This document shows positions 19,921 through 29,562 of a stretch of DNA of 64,000 nucleotides, in pieces; position 1 is the stretch's first letter, and each line of letters begins with the position of its first letter. The notes beneath the pieces are model-generated. The model worked only from the letters and a program-made list of their open reading frames with translations. It made no database searches and was not told where the DNA came from. A program made the position numbers and the translations under genes. Origin of the DNA: Eleginops maclovinus (Eukaryota > Chordata > Actinopteri > Perciformes > Eleginopidae); the NCBI RefSeq assembly GCF_036324505.1, contig NC_086370.1, positions 3,839,453 to 3,903,452 of the forward strand. The letters run 5' to 3'.

Positions 19921-20223
19921 CCCTCTTTATTAGTCACATGCATGCACACAGCAGAGCACACACAGTGAAATTAGTCCTCTGCATTTAACCCATCCTAGTA
20001 CTAGGAGCAGTGGGCAGCTATCGTGCAGCGCCCGGGGAGCAATGGGGAGGGGGGATTGGAGGTGTCCGGTGCCTTGCTCAAGGGCACCACAGCAGGGCCT
20101 AGGAGGTGAACTGGGACCTCTCCAAGTAGCAGTCCACTTTCCATATTTCAAGTCTGTTCGGGGACTTGAACCGGCGACCCTACGATTCCCAGTCCAAGCC
20201 CCTACTGACTGAGCCACTGCTGG
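19921..20223 (-). mobile_element. tRNA-derived SINE with V-SINE-like core
   Basis: On the minus strand the head reads GCAGTGGCTCAGTCAGTAGG (A-box-like) and then GGTTCAAGTCC (B box) about 45 bases on. The body contains GCCCTTGAGCAAGGCACCGG, the conserved central block of V-SINE/HAmo-type fish SINEs. The 3' end is near TAATAAAGAGGG. It is inserted in the LINE reverse transcriptase N-terminal region in the same orientation. Confidence 0.8.
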
Positions 20224-20469
20224 ACAAGGAGGAGGTGATAACAGACTGACTAACCGCTCAAAGCACTTCATGATGATGGAGGTGAGTGCAACTGGGCGGT
20301 AGTCATTGAGGCAGATGGGTTTTGTCTTTTTGGGGACAGGGACAATGATGGACTCTTTAAAACATGTGGGGACTACAGACTGGAGCAGTGACCTATTGAA
20401 AATGTCTGTGAACACATCTGCCAGCTGAACTGCACACACCTTGAGAGCACGGCTAATGATATTGACCAG

Positions 20470-21906
20470 TGCGGTGTTGATGTTGTATTAGAAATAATTG
20501 ATAAAGACTTAAAATTGCTGTACAATGGTGTCAAAATACAAACACAGAATGGAGAAATGGATTTATTTGGTGCTTTAATTTGTGTGGAAACACACTTGCG
20601 CAACATGAGCTCGCTGGCTTTAAGGAAGGAGTTGGTTTTGCATATAGCAAGTACAGGCACTGTGAATGTACCTTTGAGGACATGCAAATCAATGTTGACA
20701 CAGTTTCACTAAAAGGACAGTGGAAAAGCACACTAGGCAGTGCATTGAAATAGAAAGGGCCAGCACAGACTTTTTGAAATCTGCACTTAAAACCACCTAC
20801 AGAATAAACAGAAAAAGCAAGCTGGTTGAATTTCCAGCCTTTGACCTCATTCAGCAAACTCCACAGGACATAACGCACATAATTCTTGATTATGCACCCA
20901 TGGAATTTAAGTGTGTTTTAAAATACCTTATTCTGTCAGGACAGATGGAGCTGGACATTTTCAATTCAGCCATGCAGAGTTTTCCTTTTTCATCTATTGA
21001 TGTACGAGGAAAGCCCTGTCCTGTCAGTGTCATCTAATGATAACACACTTAAACAGTCTTCTGGGCAAATGCTGATATTGTTAAAGATCATGCCTTTTCT
21101 GTTGAACAATATGAAGGGAAATATTTACGTTAAGTTTATTTTGGAATTAATTGAGATAGTTCTAATAGTTTTTGCGCCTGTCATATCTCTGCAAGTTGTA
21201 TTAAGACTTAAACAAATGATTGAGCAGCATCTAAAAAAATGTAACGCTAAAGCAACATTACATGTTGCATCTCCCGACCCAAATTCTTTCTCTGGGTCCT
21301 TTGACAAGGCATATGTGCATGACATTTGAGTCAAAGCACTGTTTTTTTAAACAGTGGTCATCTAAATTGAACTTCAAAAATGTATGTAAATCGTTGGTGA
21401 ACCATAACCAGCTTCTTGAATGCTATCAAAAGGAAATGGGCATTGAGCTTCCAATATTTTTACATGAGAAATAATTGGGCCCTGTCTCAGAAGTGACAAA
21501 TAAAGAGTACATCACAGCAAAGATTAGAGATTTCTTGGGGATTGATGGCATACAACATGCAGTCTCAGTCAAGTGGCTTATTCTTAATGGTAACAAGTAC
21601 ATCAGCAGAAAGTCTCTGATAATAACTAATGCAAATGATACAGTACCTATCTTTGGACTCATAAAAAACATTGAAGTTGTAGATTCTTCATTGTATTGCT
21701 TTGAACATCAGCTTTATGAAACTGTGTGTTTTAACAAAGATTTATTAGCATATGAAGTCACTGTACCCAATCTTGCCCAAGCAACAGAGTTGATAGATGC
21801 AGCAAAGCTTGTTGATGATACATCCTATTATTCGATGAGTTTTGAAAACTGTGTGTATATTTTGATCAAATATAACCTTAGGGATGTCATTGCACTTAAA
21901 ACCTAA
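20470..21906 (+). pseudogene. C-terminal exon of the transposase-like gene
   Basis: Resumes at [19 protein letters not shown] after the LINE. Order of blocks: NGEMDLFGALICV, frameshift (about 20,584), LAQHELAGFKEGVGFAYSKY then RHCECTFED (a Cys/His knuckle), frameshift (about 20,715), SKLVEFPAFDLIQQTPQDIT (candidate third catalytic region with HIILDYAPMEF), frameshifts around 21,010 and 21,260, PTQILSLGPLTRHMCM, a TAA at 21,472-21,474, then EYITAKIRDFLGIDGIQHAV to a stop at 21,904-21,906. The exon lacks introns over 1.4 kb. The many independent disablements argue for true decay in this part. Confidence 0.75.
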
Positions 21907-22502
21907 ATATGATGATCATTGAACGAGCATTGGAAGGTCATACCTGTGTATGCAACATGATAATTTGAGTGAAATCTAGCTTATTAAGAGAACACAGGAA
22001 AATCGAAGCTCCTAAATTAAAGGTTTTTTTTTAAATGTCTTTTTGACTATTTTATTATTGTTATCCGTCATAGAGTACGGTTGCCCTTTGTTTGTCTAAT
22101 CCAACGAAGAATTCTGCCAAGTACGGATTTAATTGTGTTGTTGTATTGACTGTTTTTTTATTTACAAACGTGTTGGGAGAAAAAACATGATAAAGTAATG
22201 CACCGAGCTGTAACATTATTTTTCCTGCTAAATAATATAGTCAGGGAATTGTATTTTCAACTATGATTATTATCATTATATATATTTCTACTTTTGTGCT
22301 CCTTGAAATGAAAGTTTACATTGAATGAGCATTGTAAGGATGTACATGAACAGCTGATACAGTTGATAGGGATGACAATTTGATTATCTCAATGTGATTG
22401 ACAATGCAATATAGGGTTGAGATTTGATAGAACCATGATACAACGTCATAAATAAAAGTTTCAGTCTGACAGAGTGGTACTATGTTTTTTTTCTGAGACA
22501 CA
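21907..22502. other. 3' flank of the transposase-like gene, no gene seen
   Basis: AT-rich, with AATAAA at about 22,452-22,457 (ATAAATAAAAG) as a possible polyadenylation signal for the plus-strand gene, about 550 bases after its stop. GAGCATT appears twice in similar context (21,925 and 22,326: GAACGAGCATTGGAAGG and GAATGAGCATTGTAAGG), suggesting a short direct repeat about 400 bases apart. Nothing else is recognised. Confidence 0.35.
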
Positions 22503-22526
22503 TTTTTGTAGCAATGTTATTTGCTA

Positions 22527-22575
22527 GGCAGAACGGTTTACTATGAAATTACTATAGTAAATTGTCTGCCTAGCC
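22527..22575. repeat. Short near-perfect palindrome at the CACTG element/BEL junction
   Basis: GCTAGGCAGAACGGTTTACT at the left is mirrored by AGTAAATTGTCTGCCTAGC at the right, around a centre near 22,550 (GAAATTACTATAG). Arms are about 22 bp with two or three mismatches. It lies between the last sequence of the transposase-gene flank and the first recognisable BEL codons. It could be a minimal foldback insertion or a rearrangement scar. Confidence 0.7.
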
Positions 22576-22957
22576 TCCCCCCACCCCCCCTGGCCAATTT
22601 GTGAGTTAGGATCTAAACCTACACAAGAGATGGCACCAGGTGCAGTTCCTGGCAAATGAGTTCTGGACAAGATGGAAGGGGTACCTTCTTAATCTTCAGC
22701 AAAGACAAATATGGCAGAAGGATCAGAGAAATACGAAGATCAATGACATTGTCATCCTTCATGATTATGGCTCTCCACGAAACCTATGGAGATTGGCAAG
22801 AGTAACAGAGGTGTATCCCAGCACTGATGGAAGAGTCAGAAAAGTAAAACTGTTAATCAGTGACTCAACTTTAGATAACCAGGGAAAACGCACCACTAAG
22901 CCAGTCTATCTTGATAGGCCTGTACAAAAGACTGTTCTACTGCTTGAAGCAGAATAA
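22576..22957 (+). pseudogene. BEL pol C-terminal (DUF5641-type) domain
   Basis: Reads PPGQFV, a TAG, then KRWHQVQFLANEFWTRWKG, NLQQRQIWQ, NDIVILHDYGSPRNLWRLAR and VTEVYPSTDGRVRKVKL, ending VLLLEAE and a TAA at 22,955-22,957. This is the conserved C-terminus of BEL/Pao pol, downstream of the integrase core. It is the same strand and plausibly the same element as 488-4066, with the central integrase core (about 500-600 bp) lost between. Confidence 0.85.
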
Positions 22958-23049
22958 ATGTCATGGTTCTTTCATGAATATTGAAATCATTGTGTTAAGT
23001 GAAAGTGAAATTGTGAAATGAAATCACAAAATTTGTGATTTGGTGGGAG

Positions 23050-23262
23050 TTTAACTGCCATAAATATTATTTATGTCACTTTTGGTACGTTTGTTTACAT
23101 ATATTATTGATATGATTTATTTTCATCAATACTGATTCGTTGTATTAACTCTATGTAGGAACTATGTTTGCATCCCATGTTGGTTTGCATTTTTGTCACC
23201 AGCTTTTTATTAATAAAAGCTCGCCCTTTGTTATACCTTTGAACCCCTGCCTGGGTCCTTCC
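23050..23262 (+). mobile_element. Probable BEL 3' LTR
   Basis: About 90 bases after the pol stop, GGTGGGAG resembles a polypurine tract and is followed by TTTAACTGCC, where an LTR would begin (TG changed to TT). AATAAA occurs at about 23,211-23,217 (TTAATAAAAGC), followed by GTTATACCTTTGAACCCC, a layout that fits a BEL LTR with its polyadenylation signal. No second copy is available in the window to confirm the ends. Confidence 0.5.
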
Positions 23263-23267
23263 CCTTC

Positions 23268-23417
23268 CCCCAATCCAGAGGGTGAAAAGAAGTGCTGCAG
23301 CACAGGCAGTCTGAGAAAAATAAAGCCCTTTTTGAACATTAAAGCACGGAGACATTGAGACGAGAGGCACTACACACTCATATGAACCTGGAAATGAGCA
23401 GAATATGTCCTTTTGAA
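23268..23417. mobile_element. TTAA-type MITE, right-end fragment
   Basis: Shares AGAGGGTGAAAAGA, AGCACAGGCAGT, TTTTTGAACATTAAAGCA and ATGAACCTG(A/G)AAATGAGC with the copy at about 40,828-40,955. The end GAGCAGAATATGTCCTTTT corresponds to the terminus of a common teleost MITE that begins AAAGGGGCCCTATTATGC. The left half is absent. Confidence 0.65.
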
Positions 23418-24404
23418 TACTGTGTCTAAAATGTTGTATATTTTAAATGTTAAAGTTTGTTATTTTTATCCAATACTGGTGTGCAAACCGGCATGCCTAT
23501 CTTCTGCTTTAAATCCTTCTTCTCTTAGGTCCATAACCCCTGCTAATCAAGAACAATTGACATTATGACTTTATCGTACATGTAAAAGGGGAAATTTGGA
23601 GCAACAAATAATTGTACTGTCAGGTTGTTGAACCAAAACTCCCAACAATTATTTAAACTAAAAACTGCATAGTGCCTTGAAAAATGACAAGCAACCTGAA
23701 AAAAAGCTGACGTTTAAAATAAAATGTTACTGTATAACAATCTATTTACATGTTTCATTATTTTATCTCAACTTGATTTAGTGCCATTTTCAATGGACAT
23801 AAATCATTTAAATGATAAACTATCACTTCATATTTTAATTATCCTTTTAATCATTTCAAATGAGTCAAACATTTGAGTGTTTCGATTTATTTTGCCATGC
23901 CTAACTTTCCATCAATTTTTTTCTTGGCAGAAATGGGCATCTATACAGGGTACTCTGTTGGACATCGACTTATAACTTAACTATTTTCTTTATTTAATAT
24001 ATAAATAAAATATAAATGGAAAAAGGAGGACATTTGACGATCAGGTTACTGCTCTGCTTTTTATGATTTCTGAACTGGTGCACAGATGAAAGCGCCGCTG
24101 CACAGCCTGAGCTGCTGCATGGAAGTAGTTGAAATTCAGTGCCTAGCTCAAGGGTCTTTGTTGATCCAATGTATGATTCTCTCAAGTGGTCTTTCACCTC
24201 CCCCTACACACTGGAAAATCCCCATCCGTTGAAGCAATAGTGACACCAGTGACTCCCTATCCATCATGCAGTAGAAATAGAAAATATTTGCAAAGCTCGT
24301 CAAACCACAAACTGTGGATGACCGCTGATATGAAGTGTCGGTGCGGCATCAATGGAGGAGGGGGACGAAGAGAAAAATGTTGTAGAAAATAAGCAAACCA
24401 TTTC
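23418..24404. other. Non-coding stretch, nothing recognised
   Basis: AT-rich sequence without convincing open frames, splice pairs or known repeat ends. A T/A-rich zone at 23,690-23,830 and a low-complexity TTTAATATATAAATAAAATATAAA segment near 23,992-24,016 are the only features. Confidence 0.3.
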
Positions 24405-24525
24405 GTGATACTTAACACATTTTGTTCAGCAGGATAAACGCTACAAAGGAGCATCACAGTTGCATGGCTACGCATCACCACAGCTAAGATAAAGGTTGCT
24501 AACATTTGGCGTGATGATGTTTAGA
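24405..24525 (-). repeat. Dispersed repeat family R1, copy 1
   Basis: Contains ATTTTGTTCAGCAGGATAAA and GCATGGCTACGCATCACCAC. These words recur, diverged and in both orientations, at about 27,130-27,290, 37,945-38,110, 48,560-48,755 and 50,385-50,610. I do not know the family name. Confidence 0.5.
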
Positions 24526-24604
24526 AGTGTCATTTACTCACTTGTTAGCAACCGCCATTTTTATGACACATAAAAGCTTTAAACATTCACAAGTGCGGGA
24601 TGTA

Positions 24605-26204
24605 CAGTGGGGCAAAAAAGTATTTAGTCAGCCACCAATTGTGCAAGTTCTCCCATTTAAAAAGATGAGAGAGGCCTGTAATTTTTATCAAAGGTACACT
24701 TCAACTATGAGAGACAGAATGAGAAAAAAAAATCCAGGAAATCACATTGTAGGATTTTTAATGAATTAATTGGTAAATTCCTCGGTAAAATAAGTATTTG
24801 GTCACCTACAAACAAGCAAGATTTCTGGCTCTCACAGACCTGTAACTTCTTCTTTAAGAGGCTCCTCTGTCCTCCACTCGTTACCTGTATTAATGGCACC
24901 TTTTTGAACTCATTATCAGTATAAAAGACACCTGTCCACAACCTCAAACAGTCATACTCCAAACTCTACTATGGCCAAGACCAAAGAGCTGTCAAAGGAG
25001 ACCAGAGACAAAATTGTAGACCTGCACCAGGCTGGAAAAACTGAATCTGCAATAGGTAAGCAGCTTGGTGTGAAGAAATCAACTGTGGGAGCAATTATTA
25101 GAAAATGGAAGACATACAAGACCACTGCTAATCTCCCTCGATCTGGGGCTCCACGCAAGATCTCACCCCGTGGGGTCAAAATGATCACAAGAACGGTGAG
25201 CAAAAATCCCAGAACCACACCGGGGGACCTAGTGAATGACCTGCAGAGAGCTGGGACCAAAGTAACAGAGGCTACCATCAGTAACACACTACGCCGCCAG
25301 GGACTTAAATCCTGCAGTTCCAGACGTGTCCCCCTGCTTAAGCCAGTACATGTCCAGGCCCGTCTGAAGTTTGCTAAAGGGCATTTGGATGATCCAGAAG
25401 AGGATTGGGAGAATGTCATATGGTCAGATGAAACCAAAATAGAACATTTTGGTAAAAACTCAACTCGTCGTATTTGGAGGAGAAAGAATGCAGAGTTGCA
25501 TCCAAAGAACACCATACCTACTGTGAAGCATGGGGGTGGAAACATCATGTTTGGGGCTGTTTTTCTGCAAAGGGACCAGGACGACTGATCCGTGTAAAGG
25601 AAAGAATGAATGGGGCCATGTATCGTGAGATTTTGAGTGAAAACCTCCTTCCATCAGCAAGGGCACTGAAGATGAAGCGTGGCTGGGTCTTTTAGCATGA
25701 CAATGATCCCAAACACACCGCCAGGGCAACGAAGGAGTGGCTTCGTAAGAAGCATTTCAAGGTCCTGGAGTGGCCTAGCCAGTCTCCAGATCTCAACCCC
25801 ATAGAAAATCTTTGGAGGGAGTTGAAAGTCCGTGTTGCCCAGCGACAGCCCCAAAACATCACTGCTTTAGAGGAGATCTGCATGGAGGAATGGGCCAAAA
25901 TACCAGCAACAGTGTGTGAAAACCTTGTGAAGACTTACAGAAAACGTTTGACCTCTGTCATTGCCAACAAAGGGTATATAACAAAGTATTGAGATGAACT
26001 TTTGTTATTGACCAAATACTTATTTTCCACAATCATTTACCATTAATTCATTAAAAATCCTACAATGTGATTTCCTGGATTTTTTTTCTCATTCTGTCTC
26101 TCATAGTTGAAGTGTACCTATGATAAAAATTACAGGCCTCTCATCTTTTTAAATGGGAGAACTTGCACAATTGGTGGCTGACTAAATACTTTTTTGCCCC
26201 ACTG
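24605..26204 (+). mobile_element. Tc1-2, full-length but inactivated Tc1-like transposon
   Basis: Ends are CAGTGGGGCAAAAAAGTATT at the left and AATACTTTTTTGCCCCACTG at the right, with TA on both sides (24,603-24,604 and 26,205-26,206). Inverted ends extend about 150 bp (AATTGTGCAAGTTCTCCCAT; CCTACAATGTGATTTCCTGG), an IR/DR architecture. The length of 1,600 bp and end sequence match a Tc1 family abundant in salmonids and other fish (from memory). The transposase frame is broken. Confidence 0.93.
24971..25992 (+). pseudogene. Tc1-2 transposase, one frameshift and one nonsense codon
   Basis: Starts [20 protein letters not shown]. The helix-turn-helix region and linker (RSGAPRK) are intact to [12 protein letters not shown] (first catalytic Asp). 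In the glycine box a short deletion at about 25,550 shifts the frame (GGNIMF followed by GAV instead of WGCF). The frame reopens as [23 protein letters not shown] at 25,693-25,695 replaces the Gln codon before HDNDPKH (second Asp), after which [15 protein letters not shown] (catalytic Glu) and the ITKY terminus at about 25,989 are readable. Both lesions are simple, implying recent inactivation. Confidence 0.9.
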
Positions 26205-26206
26205 TA

Positions 26207-27125
26207 TTTCATGCTGTAGAACAAATGAATATATTTTAAGCTTGTGTTAACCACAGAATTTATTTCAGGGATCTAACAAAAAAGTAAAACCATTGACTTT
26301 AAGATGAGGGAACAAATAGTGGTAAATTGCCAATTCATGATCTGGTTTAATGCACCGCTCTATACAGTAGTCATCTGCTAATTATAAACTCATTTTGCTC
26401 CCCAGTTGAAAGCAGCAATAAGCAGTTGGTTTTCTGAAGCTAAAGCCCCATTGACAACATTCATAAAAAAATATTCTTACACACAGTTTACGCACAAATG
26501 TCTACTCTGTGATCCAATCAACTATGATGTTCATACTTTACAGATTTTATATAATAACAGATTTTTTTAAAATAATGTTGAACCAAATATTAGCTGCATG
26601 AATTTGAATCCCCGCATTTACTCCCAGCTCAATGGTGATGTTTTGGAAATGTGCCAAAGTAAATTAAGACATCATATTCAGATTTGTTTTCCTGAACATG
26701 GATGGGTAACACAATATCTATCATTTCTATACCTTGTGTATTGATGTTTTCCAAAGAGAGACCTTCTTCCACTTACTTGAAAAGTCACCTATAGGTAGTT
26801 CTAAACCCTCTCATGAATCAATATAAAGGCTCACACTCATCTAGTCAAAACACTGACAGGTGTAATCCATCATCGACGTATGTTTGTATGTCCACAGTGA
26901 TACGCAGTGGGTAGAAGAGCTGAGAGCTATGAATACTACTCTGAACTCATCGGTCTAACATGCTGAGATATCAAACTGGATTAGAGAAACTTCCACTTTC
27001 ACAGACTTTTTGTAAAACCATGCTAAGACTATACACTCTGTCACCTATAGATCACATTATCTTCTGGGCTCTCAAAACACAACACATTTTCACACCCAAT
27101 TTCTCAAAAGAAAACAATGAGTCAG
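26207..27125. other. Non-coding stretch, nothing recognised
   Basis: AT-rich, no supported exon or repeat. Moderate runs such as ATTTTATATAATAACAGATT near 26,545-26,565 are low-complexity only. Confidence 0.3.
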
Positions 27126-27129
27126 CTTT

Positions 27130-27290
27130 TAGCTTAGCAGTAGTGATGTGCAGCCATGCAGCCTAATTGTAGCTCCTAATGTTAGCATTTTACCTCTGCT
27201 ATTGCATTAATGCTTCGGAAAATGACAAGGTGGTGTAAATGTGTGGAGATTAGCCTGCTCTATGGGAAAATCCCATTGGATTTGTCGAAG
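27130..27290 (+). repeat. Dispersed repeat family R1, copy 2
   Basis: Shares TTTTAGCTTAGCAGT, GCAGCCATGC, TACCTCTGCTATTGCATTAA, and GTGTGGAGATTAGCCTGCT with the copies at about 37,945 and 50,385. Same orientation as those two; opposite to 24,405 and 48,560. Confidence 0.55.
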
Positions 27291-27294
27291 GACC

Positions 27295-27485
27295 CCTTGT
27301 GTTATGATCTTAGTTTTGTATTCACTGTTTTATTTTGAAATGTATCACCTCTTTGTCTTTTGTCTAGTCTTAGTTCCTGTCTTGTGTAGTTTTACTTCCT
27401 GGCTTCAGTTTCCCTCCTGTCTGATTGTGTTCACCTGCTGCCCCTGTGTTCCACCTCCCCTTCCCAGCTGTGCCTTGTCTTGTGA
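27295..27485 (+). repeat. C/T-rich dispersed repeat R2, copy 1
   Basis: Contains GTTTTATTTTGAA, TTTCCCTCCTGTCTGATT and GTGTTCACCTGCTGCCCCTG. The complement of these words occurs at about 47,655-47,830. It resembles a T/C-rich strand of a fish retroelement, but I cannot name it. Confidence 0.45.
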
Positions 27486-29379
27486 TAACTGTTAGGGAAT
27501 ATTTTGCTAAGGTGTTTAACCTTTGACCTAGTTCCTAATTTTCTCCTTCCTCTCTCTGTATTGCCATCGCATAGTTTTTCGGCCTTGCAGGTGCTGTTAT
27601 CTTAATTAAGGAGGGGCAGCCTGGGCTTCCGAAGCCTTGTTGTTCCCACAGTGGGTACAAGCTCATGCTGACCTAAGATTGGCTTTATTGTTAAGGACAG
27701 CTGGCGCCAGTTTATCTGGCCCCAGATGCTCCGGTAAACACCTTATTTGTGACCTAGATGACAGTTTTAGGTAGACGTAGGATCCATATTTGTTTAGTCT
27801 GGTGACTGAAGAATGTTGATTGTCCATTCAGAACTAGTTAAAACCTTGGACTGCAGTAGAGTTTTTCAGAATTGGGAACTGACAGAGTGTAAGTATTTGA
27901 TTTGGGAGAGAGAAGCCAAACATAAACCTGTTGGGTAAAATGTCTCTCTGCTGTACCGTCTCTTACTGTTCCAGATGGTTCAACAAGTTTGACACACATG
28001 TTGCCACTCATTTCTTGTACACATGTGGCCATCCCATCTTTCATCACTGCCTGCCCTAGATGCAACCTTTGAGATGTCAAGATACAAAATCAAATCTGTC
28101 ACGGTTTATAAAGGGGACTCCCACTGTGAAGAAGCCGCTACCTACCCCAATTTGTTATTGATCACCCTCCACAAGAGCTTGACCTTTAGTCCAAAATTGG
28201 ACATGATGGAGAAGTGAAGAAGAAAAAATAGCCATGGATCGGACACGATGTCGCAAAACCTGGAAACTAATCAATAAAATCAGTTGACAGCGATTTTAGG
28301 GAGCACCTTCAAATTGAAAATGACAGCCTAAAGAGAAGGGGAATCTCTCACTAGCTACAGCACTGTCTTTCAACAATGGACTGATAGCTGCATTTAAGGA
28401 TATTAATGTAGATGTTATTATACTCTCAACGGGAGCCAGAGATCTATATGAGCATTTCATTATCGCCTTGAGCCGCACGCCTTGCTTTTATTATAGCAGT
28501 CCAAAGACGATTTACGGTCCCTTTGCTCCTCGTTTCTTCTTCCTCTCAATAAGAGACAGGAAAAATAGATTTGCCTCTTCTAGTGCTGTGAAAGCACTTA
28601 GCTCTTTGTTTTCCTTCCACTATCGAACTTGTGGAAGTAATGACAGAGTGCTGCTTCAGTGTCAAGGGGGGCTTCATTCACAAAGCAGCAGAACTGTGGA
28701 AATTAGTGTGGAAAAAGAAAAGACCAACATATTCATCCGACACCGCCGATTCAAGGTGAGCCTCCCTTTGTCAGTACAGTGACATGATGAGCTTTTATTG
28801 AGAGTGTAATCTACACATCAAAAAAGATGTCTAAGGGTGATTTCATACATATGATTAAAAGATAAGCAGTAGGCTGAAAGTATAGAATGGAAATCAAAAG
28901 GCAGGGTTCTGTGAATTTTCCACATTGATCTCCATTTTCCCTGTCAGCCTGTAATGGGTGCGTTTGAAGTTGCATGTTTTCAACAGGTTGCTCTCACCAC
29001 TGTGCCGTCTCTAGCAGCAATATTCAGCTAATCGATCTTACTTTACTTCCGGGTAAAATCAACTTCATCCCAAAACAAAGTTTGTCTATGTATTTGTCAA
29101 TTGCATGAGTTGCAATTATTTAATTTCCCATGATCCTCTTTGTGCCTGATTGGCATTCCTGTCAGTCAGAGTCCATGACGTTGAATTGTTGAGATTGTTT
29201 AAAACCGCACACCAAGACTTGAACAGGGCATTTCAAACAGACCAATTATAAGTCTTATTAATGACTTACTCTAACCACTGACTGATTTGTCCCCCAAATA
29301 CTATACATAAACATTTCTTTATAATTCATGAAGTGAGAGGACAAACCTGACCTGTTGGCCCATTACTTTGGTCCAGACC
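27486..29379. other. Mostly unassigned; weak exon candidate near 28,670-28,755
   Basis: No named repeat seen. At 28,663-28,755 a plus-strand block is preceded by CTGCTTCAG and followed by ATTCAAG/GTGAGC, open in two frames (one reads TVEISVEKEKTNIFIRHRRF). It may be an exon, but with neither homology nor neighbouring exons it is not supported. Sequence at 27,590-27,780 is GC-richer than its surroundings and could be a conserved non-coding segment. Confidence 0.25.
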
Positions 29380-29562
29380 AGGGCTGGACTGGGACAGAAA
29401 ACCAGCCCTAGCATTTTGGCCCAGACCGGCCCACAACCATCAAACAAAATCACAGTAGCGGCTCCTGACCATAGAAAAAGGCTTACTATCAGTGCACACA
29501 TAAATCCCAACATACATGTACCTGAAGGGGCCGTACAAACTAGGCCAGATGGCCAGTCCAAC
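29380..29562. mobile_element. Short hAT-like MITE, degenerate
   Basis: Starts CAGGGCTGGACTGGGAC and ends GGCCAGTCCAAC, imperfect inverted ends of the CAGGGCTGGACTGG type common in fish non-autonomous hATs. Interior is rich in GGCCCAGACC-like words in inverted copies (29,363 and 29,420). No target duplication could be established. Confidence 0.5.

Larger units (their letters stand above)
17213..20469 (-). mobile_element. Rex1/CR1-like LINE, 5'-truncated, with nested insertions
   Basis: A minus-strand non-LTR retrotransposon. Its 3' end at 17,213 is a short tandem of CCTTGAAA-type units (TTCAAGGTTTCAAGGTTT on the plus strand), typical of Rex1-like 3' tails. Its coding part runs from about 20,469 (RT N-terminal block, [15 protein letters not shown]) to a stop at 18,838. 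It is interrupted by hAT-3 at 17,586-18,775 and a SINE at about 19,921-20,223. A deletion removes coding sequence just upstream of 19,797. It splits the exon encoding the core of the transposase-like gene. Confidence 0.82.
8940..21906 (+). pseudogene. Zinc-finger CACTA-transposase-like gene, disrupted by insertions
   Basis: Pieces of one spliced gene: exon 1 (8940-8958 plus 10,587 to about 10,971), 16,260-16,346, 16,571-17,212 and about 20,470-21,906. The N-terminus has two C2H2 fingers. The first Cys of finger 1 is replaced by a TGA; finger 2 is C-x4-C-x12-H-x4-H within VVCGINGCTGEYG. The C-terminal body contains LYTDEIEICNPLGSHAS, then a Cys/His segment (KYRHCECTFED), then TPQDITHIILDYAPMEFK. 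This order parallels the DGFNPFG, C-x2-C and LDVMHIEKNV regions of CACTA (Transposase_21) transposases, so I infer a DDE transposase ancestry; the family itself is usually annotated as uncharacterised. Disablements: TGA at 8955-8957, frameshift at the G5 run 16,593-16,597, TAA at 16,870-16,872, frameshifts near 20,584, 20,715 and 21,010-21,260, and TAA at 21,472-21,474. Confidence 0.7.
4067..22516. mobile_element. CACTA/EnSpm-like two-gene transposon, interrupted (putative)
   Basis: The left terminus at 4067 reads CACTGCAAAAAGC and is followed by AT-rich subterminal sequence full of TTGAAATAAG-type motifs. This is the pattern I associate with fish CACTA/EnSpm elements (CACTG/A termini). The terminus sits exactly where BEL integrase coding stops. 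Inside are two head-to-head spliced genes: a minus-strand gene ending at 5382 and a plus-strand transposase-like gene from 8940 to 21,906. BEL coding sequence resumes, same strand, at about 22,576. A weak mirror of the terminus (TTTTTGTAGCAATG, 22,503-22,516) is the only right-end candidate, so the right boundary is uncertain. About 9.4 kb of the span is younger insertions, leaving roughly 9 kb for the original element. Confidence 0.55.

Noticed and set aside
22503..22516. TTTTTGTAGCAATG as a firm right terminus of the CACTG element
   Set aside because: It differs from the expected TTTTTGCAGTG by an insertion and substitutions, and the adjacent inner sequence shows no similarity to the left subterminal region. 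Used only as a tentative boundary.
24952..25548. Minus-strand 198-codon open frame
   Set aside because: Antisense shadow of the Tc1-2 transposase.
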